Assembly: GCA_035640475.1 (NCBI GenBank)
Contig: DASQWC010000022.1
Location: 1-9,865 of the forward strand
Reading direction: 5' to 3'
Source: DASQWC01 sp035640475
GTDB taxonomy: Bacteria; Actinomycetota; JAICYB01
Length of the DNA: 9,865 nucleotides
The translations under genes were made by a program, and so were the position numbers. Shown here in pieces: positions 5,849-9,865 of this stretch. The stretch's first letter is position 1, and the number at the start of each line of letters is the position of its first letter. A model generated the notes under the pieces. It was not told the origin of the DNA. It did not search any database and was given only the letters and a program-made list of their open reading frames with translations.

Positions 5849-6250
5849 TCAGCCCTCCCCGTCTTCCCAGAACAATACGAGTGCGCCCTCGAACTGATCC
5901 TCTCCACTGAACAGCGGAAGGGCGCACACCGCAATACGGAGGTCGCGACCGTCGAAGGTCGTGAACATGAGCTCGCCGAGGCCCGGACGCTCCTTCTGGA
6001 GTTGAAACCAGCCCGGCATCGACTCGAGCGGGGCCGGCGTGTCGTCGAGCTCGCGGACCTTGAACTGCTCTTGCCACTCGGCCACCGGGATCTGCCCGAC
6101 GTCGGCGAAGGCCCGGCCGACCTTCACTTCGGCGGCTTCGTTGAAAAAGATCATGTTGCCGTCGTTGTCGATGATGAACATCGGCGTCGTCACACTCTCG
6201 GCGAGGTGCTTCGCGCGGATGAGGACGAGGCTCTTGAGTGCGCGTTCCAC
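5849..6250 (-). CDS. Small stand-alone PAS-domain protein
   Basis: A 133-residue protein consisting almost only of a PAS fold. It has LAESVTTPMFIIDNDGNMIFFNEAAEVKVG, the usual PAS opening strand and Asn/Glu helix, then a middle region with PLESMPGWFQLQKERPGLGEL, and ends in ALVLFWEDGEG. No kinase, cyclase or DNA-binding domain follows, so it should act through a partner, most simply the MBL hydrolase 7 bases downstream. The start is GTG 6250: the frame is open further to 6658, but that part lies inside the divergent dehydrogenase gene and has no PAS sequence. No ribosome site is visible; TACTCT at 6266-6261 could be a -10 box for a leaderless or short-leader transcript. Ligand unknown. Confidence 0.75.
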   Translation of the reverse strand: MERALKSLVLIRAKHLAESVTTPMFIIDNDGNMIFFNEAAEVKVGRAFADVGQIPVAEWQEQFKVRELDDTPAPLESMPGWFQLQKERPGLGELMFTTFDGRDLRIAVCALPLFSGEDQFEGALVLFWEDGEG

Positions 6251-6298
6251 CGTGCTCGCTAGAGTAATACGGCTTCGCGAGCCATCTATGATTCCCTC
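6251..6298. promoter_or_regulatory. Divergent promoter region; TATGAT -10 box for a leaderless dehydrogenase transcript
   Basis: TATGAT at 6287-6292 (five of six bases of the TATAAT consensus) ends 6 bases before the GTG start at 6299, so transcription would begin at or beside the start codon. No Shine-Dalgarno is present, which fits leaderless translation, common in actinobacteria. No good -35 box is seen. On the other strand TACTCT (6266-6261) lies 10 bases before the PAS GTG and may be its -10. Confidence 0.5.
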
Positions 6299-7341
6299 GT
6301 GAAAGCGGTCGTCCTCGAAGGCGAGCGGAGCGTCAGCGTCACCGATGTGCCCGACCCCGAGCTTCCCGGCCCGGATGGTGTGCTCGTCAAGGTGGACAAG
6401 ACCGGAATCTGCGGATCCGACTTGCACCTGTACCACGGGGCGCTCGGGGGACAGGGCGTCCGCCTCGGACACGAGTTCATCGGAACGATTACCGAGGTGG
6501 GCGGTGACGTCCGAACAGTCCGTACCGGCGATCGCGTTCTCGTCTCGGGAGTCATCGGTTGCGGACGGTGCGTCGCGTGCCTCGCGCGCGACCCGATCGT
6601 TTGCCGCAACGGCGGCCTTCGAGTCTTCGGCACCTCGACCGATCTTCCCGGCGGTCAAGCCGAGGCCGCCGGCGTGCCCGCCGCAGACACATCGGTGCTA
6701 AAGATCCCGGACGGCGTCACCGACGAGCAGGCCGTCCTGCTCACCGACATCCTGCCCACGGGCTACCTCGGTGCCCTCCGCGCCGACATCCGGCCTGGTG
6801 CAACCGTCGCAGTCATCGGCTGTGGACCCGTTGGTTTGATGACGCTTCGCTGCGTCTGGATGTTCGGTCCGGGCCGAGTCTTCGCGGTCGATCTCGTTGC
6901 GGAGCGCCGCGCGCGGGCCGAGGCCCTCGGAGCCGAGCCCATCGACCCCGCCGAAGGCGGTTCGGTGGCGCAGATTATGGATCGCACCGGCGGCTGGGGA
7001 GCCGACTCCGTCGTCGAGGCCGTCGGCGCCGACCAATCGATCAGCGACGCCATCATGTGCGCGGCGCCGGCGCGACGGTCTCCATCATCGGCGTCAGCTT
7101 GAACATGGCACTGCCGGTGCCCCAGCCGCTCATCTTGTTCAAACGACTGACGTTGCGCTCCACGCTCGCATCGATCCCGTCGACTTGGGACGCACTTGTT
7201 CCACTCGTCGCGTCGGGGAGAATCGTTCCGGACGACGTTTTCTCGCACCGCATGGGGCTATCCGAGGCGGCGGAGGCATACAGGATCTTCGACGCGCGAG
7301 AGGACGGCGTGTCGAAAGTGTTGCTGGATCCGTCGCAGTAA
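6299..7341 (+). CDS. Zinc-dependent alcohol dehydrogenase (MDR family), frameshifted
   Basis: A medium-chain zinc dehydrogenase, about 347 residues if the frame is restored, the usual family length. Catalytic zinc ligands are Cys38 (GICGSD), His58-Glu59 (GHEF) and Asp150. Structural zinc Cys are 88, 91, 94 and 102. The Rossmann motif is GCGPVG at 174-179. The reading frame changes near 7061-7068: the first frame runs to a stop at 7102 as unrelated sequence, while the true C-terminus (GATVSIIGVSLN onward, ending KVLLDPSQ) continues in another frame to TAA 7339-7341. A one-base loss or two-base gain in GC-rich sequence explains it. Either the gene is broken, or the sequence has an indel error. 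If intact it would oxidise an alcohol or polyol with NAD(P); substrate unknown. Start GTG 6299. Confidence 0.8.
7058..7072 (+). other. Frameshift site in the alcohol dehydrogenase
   Basis: Upstream codons reach TGC-GCG at 7058-7063 in one frame; the family-like frame is picked up again at GCC-GGC-GCG (7066-7074). Two bases (7064-7065) are left over where three are needed. The local sequence alternates G and C, a place where sequencing or polymerase errors occur. No heptameric slippery site is visible, so programmed frameshifting is not supported. Confidence 0.7.
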
Positions 7342-7345
7342 AGCG

Positions 7346-8317
7346 CTACGGGCGGGCAGCGCCGACCGGGCGCGAGTAATAGATCGACTCTTCCCGAACG
7401 GTTTCACCCGACTGCGGCGCGTGGACCATGACCCCGCCGCCCTTGTAGATGCCGACGTGGTGGATCGGGCTCCCGTAAAAGATCAGGTCACCCGGCGCGA
7501 GCCGGTTTAGCGAGACGTGAGGCAGCGACGAGTACTGCGCGCGCGACGAGTGTGGCAGCGAGACGCCGGCACGGCTCCACGCCCACATGGTCAGACCCGA
7601 GCAGTCGTATGAGTCGGGACCGCCTGCTCCCCACCGGTAGGGCTTGCCGATCTGCGAGGCGGCCGCCGAAACGGCGTTCGGAGCCGTTGCGCGGACCGGG
7701 CCCGCCGGTTGAATGTCGGCCGCCAATGCGCCCGCCGCGGCCAGGCGCGAGCGCCGAGCGGCGTCGCGTGCGCCGAGGTTGGAGCGTGCAAGCAGTGATC
7801 GTGCCTGCTGGAAGGCGGCGGCGGCGGCCCGGCGTTGTTTGTCGACGGCGAGCTCGTCCCGCCGAGCTTCGTCGCGCAGCTCTTGCAGGTGTTGGGCCGA
7901 TGACTGCTGGGCAGCGCGAGCTTTGCGGATTCTGAGCAGCAGGTCGTCCGCGGACAGCGCGACTTGCCCGGCCAGAGCATTGCCCCGGGAGAGCTCGCCG
8001 AACGTGTGGGCCTGGAAGAAGGTCTCGAGCCCGGCCGTCGGGTGCATGTACAGGTTCCGCACGACGCGCCCGAGCCGACGGCTCGTCTCCGCCAGCCGTG
8101 CCTTCGACCGAGCGAGGTCGGCCTTCGCGGTGGCGAGCTTCGTGTCGAGCGATGCTCGCTTGAGCTTGGCCTGGTTGTAGGCCTCGGTGACTCGACTGAG
8201 CCGATCGCTTGCGCGCTCGAGGCTCGTCGGGCCGGGCTGAGCCTGCGTCGGAGCCGCGGACACCACTGTTGCCGTGACCGCGACGGCCAATGAGCAAACA
8301 GCGCCAAGCAGTCGCAT
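7346..8317 (-). CDS. Secreted coiled-coil NlpC/P60 peptidoglycan endopeptidase
   Basis: A 323-residue exported cell-wall hydrolase. Signal peptide 1-27 (MRLLGAVCSLAVAVTATVVSAAPTQA is the open frame). Residues of about 30-190 are Ala/Arg/Leu-rich helices of coiled-coil type, as in the N-terminal halves of RipA-like and other actinobacterial NlpC proteins. The C-terminal NlpC/P60 domain (about 213-323) has catalytic Cys239 in YDCSGL, His287 in HHVGIY and a third polar residue His299 in MVHAP. It should cut peptide stems of peptidoglycan, with the coiled coil holding it inactive or docking it. Start ATG 8317 because the signal peptide begins there; GGAGGT lies 13 bases upstream, a long spacing. 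The gene ends 4 bases from the convergent dehydrogenase, with no terminator visible. Confidence 0.87.
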   Translation of the reverse strand: MRLLGAVCSLAVAVTATVVSAAPTQAQPGPTSLERASDRLSRVTEAYNQAKLKRASLDTKLATAKADLARSKARLAETSRRLGRVVRNLYMHPTAGLETFFQAHTFGELSRGNALAGQVALSADDLLLRIRKARAAQQSSAQHLQELRDEARRDELAVDKQRRAAAAAFQQARSLLARSNLGARDAARRSRLAAAGALAADIQPAGPVRATAPNAVSAAASQIGKPYRWGAGGPDSYDCSGLTMWAWSRAGVSLPHSSRAQYSSLPHVSLNRLAPGDLIFYGSPIHHVGIYKGGGVMVHAPQSGETVREESIYYSRPVGAARP

Positions 8318-8382
8318 GTGTTGTGTTTGGACCTCCGGGCGAGGTCTCACATGAAAGCCGACCCGGCGCACGACCGCAAATC

Positions 8383-8410
8383 GGCATTTCTCATGCCCGA
8401 CGCACCGTCG
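8383..8410 (-). terminator. Two small hairpins just after fabI
   Basis: Reading the - strand after the fabI stop, CGACG-GTG-CGTCG (8410-8398) and GGCAT-GAGAA-ATGCC (8397-8383) form two adjacent 5-bp stems. There is no T-run. They may mark the 3' end of fabI mRNA or lie in the leader of the NlpC/P60 gene, which starts 99 bases after fabI ends. The remainder of 8318-8416 shows no clear promoter or riboswitch. Confidence 0.3.
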
Positions 8411-8416
8411 TGGCGG

Positions 8417-9196
8417 TTATTCGTCGCCCGTCGCGATACCGAGGATGTTGAAGCCGCCGTCCGCATAGATGACTTCACCGGTCACGGCGCTCGAGAGGTC
8501 GCTGGCCAGGTAGAGGGCCGACCGGCCGACGTCCTCGATTGTGATGGCCGACCGCAGCGGCGCGATCTCCGGGAAGGTCTTGTACATCGTCTTGAATCCG
8601 GAGACGCCGTGGGCCGCCAGCGTACGGACCGGGCCCGGACTAATGGCGTTCACCCGGATGCCGTCCGGGCCGAGCTCTGCGGCCAAGTACCGCACGCACG
8701 CCTCCAGGGCTGCCTTCGCGATGCCCATCACGCGGTAATTGGAGACGACCTTTTCCGCCCCGTAGTAGGTGAGTGTCATGACGCTCGAACCGCGCGTCAG
8801 TACACGCCGCGCCTCTCGCGCCAATGCGACGAGTGAGTACGCGCTTACGTCCAGCGCGATCTGAAATCCCTCACGCGATGTATCGATGAACGACCTGTCG
8901 AGGTCGTCCTTCGGAGCGAACGCGAGCGAATGCACGAGGATGTCGAGCGTGCCGTGCTCTGCCTCCCACTTCTCGAACACGGCTCTGATTTGGTCGTCGT
9001 CCTGGACGTCGCAGGGCTCGATGAACGTCGAACCGAGCTTCGCAGCGAGCGGCCTGACTCGCCTGTCGATCAGTGCCTCGACGGAGCTGAAACCGACGAC
9101 CGCACCCTCGTCGTGAAACGCCTGCGCGATGCCCCATGCGTTGGACATATCGTTCGCAACGCCGAAGATGAGCGCTTTCTTGCCTTCCAGCAGCAC
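8417..9196 (-). CDS. fabI: Enoyl-[acyl-carrier-protein] reductase (NADH), FabI type
   Basis: A 259-residue short-chain dehydrogenase, nearly the length of E. coli FabI. It reduces trans-2-enoyl-ACP in the last step of each round of type II fatty acid synthesis, in the cytoplasm. Evidence: the FabI-type cofactor start LIFGVANDMSNAWGIA with the wide glycine spacing, VHSLAFAP, and the active-site block LTYYGAEKVVSNYRVMGIAK holding Tyr144, Tyr154 and Lys161, in the YxxxxxxK spacing of FabI rather than the YxxxK of other SDRs. RVNAISPGPVRTLAA follows. The position matching E. coli Gly93 is Ala92, common in the family. Start GTG 9196 with GGGAG 6-7 bases upstream; the open frame to 9490 overlaps the neighbour and is not FabI-like. 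A promoter lies just upstream. Confidence 0.95.
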   Translation of the reverse strand: MLLEGKKALIFGVANDMSNAWGIAQAFHDEGAVVGFSSVEALIDRRVRPLAAKLGSTFIEPCDVQDDDQIRAVFEKWEAEHGTLDILVHSLAFAPKDDLDRSFIDTSREGFQIALDVSAYSLVALAREARRVLTRGSSVMTLTYYGAEKVVSNYRVMGIAKAALEACVRYLAAELGPDGIRVNAISPGPVRTLAAHGVSGFKTMYKTFPEIAPLRSAITIEDVGRSALYLASDLSSAVTGEVIYADGGFNILGIATGDE

Positions 9197-9226
9197 GTTG
9201 GTCTCCCGCTCTCGCCGGAGCACCTG

Positions 9227-9255
9227 TATATACCCCGGAGGGATGCGGACGTCAG
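9227..9255 (-). promoter_or_regulatory. Sigma-70-type promoter for fabI
   Basis: On the - strand CTGACG (9255-9250) and TATATA (9232-9227) are separated by exactly 17 bases, matching TTGACA-N17-TATAAT at four and five of six positions. Transcription would start near 9220, giving a leader of about 24 bases with the ribosome site. The -35 box includes the stop codon of the upstream M23-type gene. Confidence 0.55.
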
Positions 9256-9865
9256 TCGCAGCCGCCGCCCGGCGACGGGCGGTCGGGAATCGATGGATCG
9301 ACGACTTCGATGTGAACGTGCGGCCACGCGCTCGTCTTTGCGATCTCGTCGACTTGCGACTCGAACGGCAACCGAGTCGGTCGTGGAGCGAGCAGCGTTT
9401 GTCCTGCGAACACGCGATCGCCGCGCGAGACGCGAACGCCGTCGATGTGCAGCAGCTTGACCTCCCAGGCGGGATGGTCATCCGGAGCAATCACGACGTA
9501 GTCGTCGGAGTACTCGCAGTACAGGACATACGTGCCGGCACGCTTCACGGTTCCCGTCACCGGCGCGCGAATCTCGACATTCGGATCGATCACGACGTCG
9601 GCGGCGGATCGTGACCCGGTTCGGCGATCTCGGGTCTCGAGCGTGACCGGCGCGACGGCCGTCGGAGAGACGTCGAGCTGTCGCGCACCGTCGTGGTTGG
9701 CTTCGTGGAACGCAACGCGCTCGACCCGTCTCGACGGGTGGACGAGCGTGATGCCGCCGACCTCGGCAAATGGCGTCCATTGCTGGGTTACGACGACTCG
9801 CTGCGGCGTGGGCGTACGAAGCGGTGCCGCGGCGAAGGCTTCTTCAGAGCGGGCGAGCTGCACGG
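9252..9865 (-). CDS. M23/LysM-associated-type peptidase-like protein, degenerate, incomplete at the window edge
   Basis: At least 203 residues, open to the right edge; the N-terminus is probably outside the window (the GTG at 9863 is only the first possible codon here). Residues of about 84-190 follow the M23 (lysostaphin-like) beta fold: ADVVIDPNVEIRAPVTGTV, YVVIAPDD, LLHIDGVRVSRGDRVFAGQTLL, and PHVHIEVVDP. The last motif keeps the metal-binding HxH (182, 184) and His139 is in the usual place. The first motif, normally HxxxD, reads RSAAD (86-90): the zinc His is missing. It may thus be a non-catalytic M23 homologue that activates other wall enzymes or only binds. It is 55 bases upstream of fabI on the same strand. 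Fold moderately sure, activity doubtful. Confidence 0.6.
   Translation of the reverse strand, partial: VQLARSEEAFAAAPLRTPTPQRVVVTQQWTPFAEVGGITLVHPSRRVERVAFHEANHDGARQLDVSPTAVAPVTLETRDRRTGSRSAADVVIDPNVEIRAPVTGTVKRAGTYVLYCEYSDDYVVIAPDDHPAWEVKLLHIDGVRVSRGDRVFAGQTLLAPRPTRLPFESQVDEIAKTSAWPHVHIEVVDPSIPDRPSPGGGCD

Noticed and set aside
5842..5934. N-terminal extension of the MBL-fold protein
   Set aside because: It lies within the PAS gene; the family sequence begins at the GTG at 5841.
6251..6658. N-terminal extension of the PAS protein
   Set aside because: It lies opposite the dehydrogenase coding sequence and promoter and has no PAS-like content.
7058..7072. Programmed -1 ribosomal frameshift in the dehydrogenase
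   Set aside because: A -1 shift would restore the frame, but there is no XXXYYYZ slippery heptamer and no reason for regulated frameshifting in this family.
8318..8416. Cyclic-di-AMP riboswitch upstream of the NlpC/P60 gene
   Set aside because: Such riboswitches often precede NlpC/P60 genes, but only 99 bases are available and I see none of the expected conserved segments.
9197..9490. N-terminal extension of FabI
   Set aside because: It overlaps the M23-type gene in another frame; FabI homology begins at GTG 9196, which has a ribosome site and an upstream promoter.

Overview
The window reads as high-GC chromosomal DNA from an actinobacterium or close relative. The main reasons are an MtrA-like response regulator followed by a histidine kinase and a GerMN lipoprotein (the order of the actinobacterial mtrA-mtrB-lpqB cluster), strongly GC-rich third codon positions, frequent GTG starts, and at least one promoter placed as expected for a leaderless transcript. 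No rRNA, tRNA, transposase, integrase or CRISPR array was seen, so this looks like core or near-core sequence.

Layout, left to right. 1-116 is the tail of an unrecognised + strand gene. 161-373 (+) is a tiny secreted Cys-rich protein with an Excalibur-like Asp motif, and a perfect hairpin abuts its start codon. 374-560 holds two inverted repeats, one a likely bidirectional terminator. 3264-561 (all -) is a tight three-gene operon: MtrA-like regulator, MtrB-like kinase, short LpqB-like lipoprotein. Divergent from it, 3310-4005 (+) is a rhodanese fused to a CBS pair, with an in-frame TGA at codon 67. It converges, with a 27-bp overlap, on a secreted trypsin-like protease (4854-3979, -). Upstream of the protease on the same strand lie an MBL-fold hydrolase (5841-4969) and a small PAS protein (6250-5849). 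Divergent from PAS is a zinc alcohol dehydrogenase (6299-7341, +) carrying a frameshift. The right end, all -, has an incomplete degenerate M23-type protein (9865-9252), FabI enoyl-ACP reductase (9196-8417), and a coiled-coil NlpC/P60 endopeptidase (8317-7346).

Most interesting feature: the rhodanese-CBS gene. Its TGA falls in the rhodanese active-site loop, five residues after a Cys at the end of the IIVYC strand, where I recall a second Cys in related proteins. The reading frame then continues intact for 164 codons with clear rhodanese and CBS sequence. Twelve bases after the TGA is a perfect 8-bp hairpin whose apical loop, GUG, begins 21 nt after the TGA. That agrees with the general rules for bacterial SECIS elements, so the gene is a candidate selenocysteine-containing rhodanese. 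The alternatives are a TGC-to-TGA mutation or a sequence error. The frameshift in the nearby dehydrogenase shows that errors or gene decay are possible here. No sel gene lies in the window to settle it.

Functionally the window combines envelope maintenance and sensing (MtrAB-LpqB-like system, NlpC/P60 and M23-type wall proteins, secreted protease) with fatty-acid synthesis (FabI) and possible sulfur or selenium redox chemistry.
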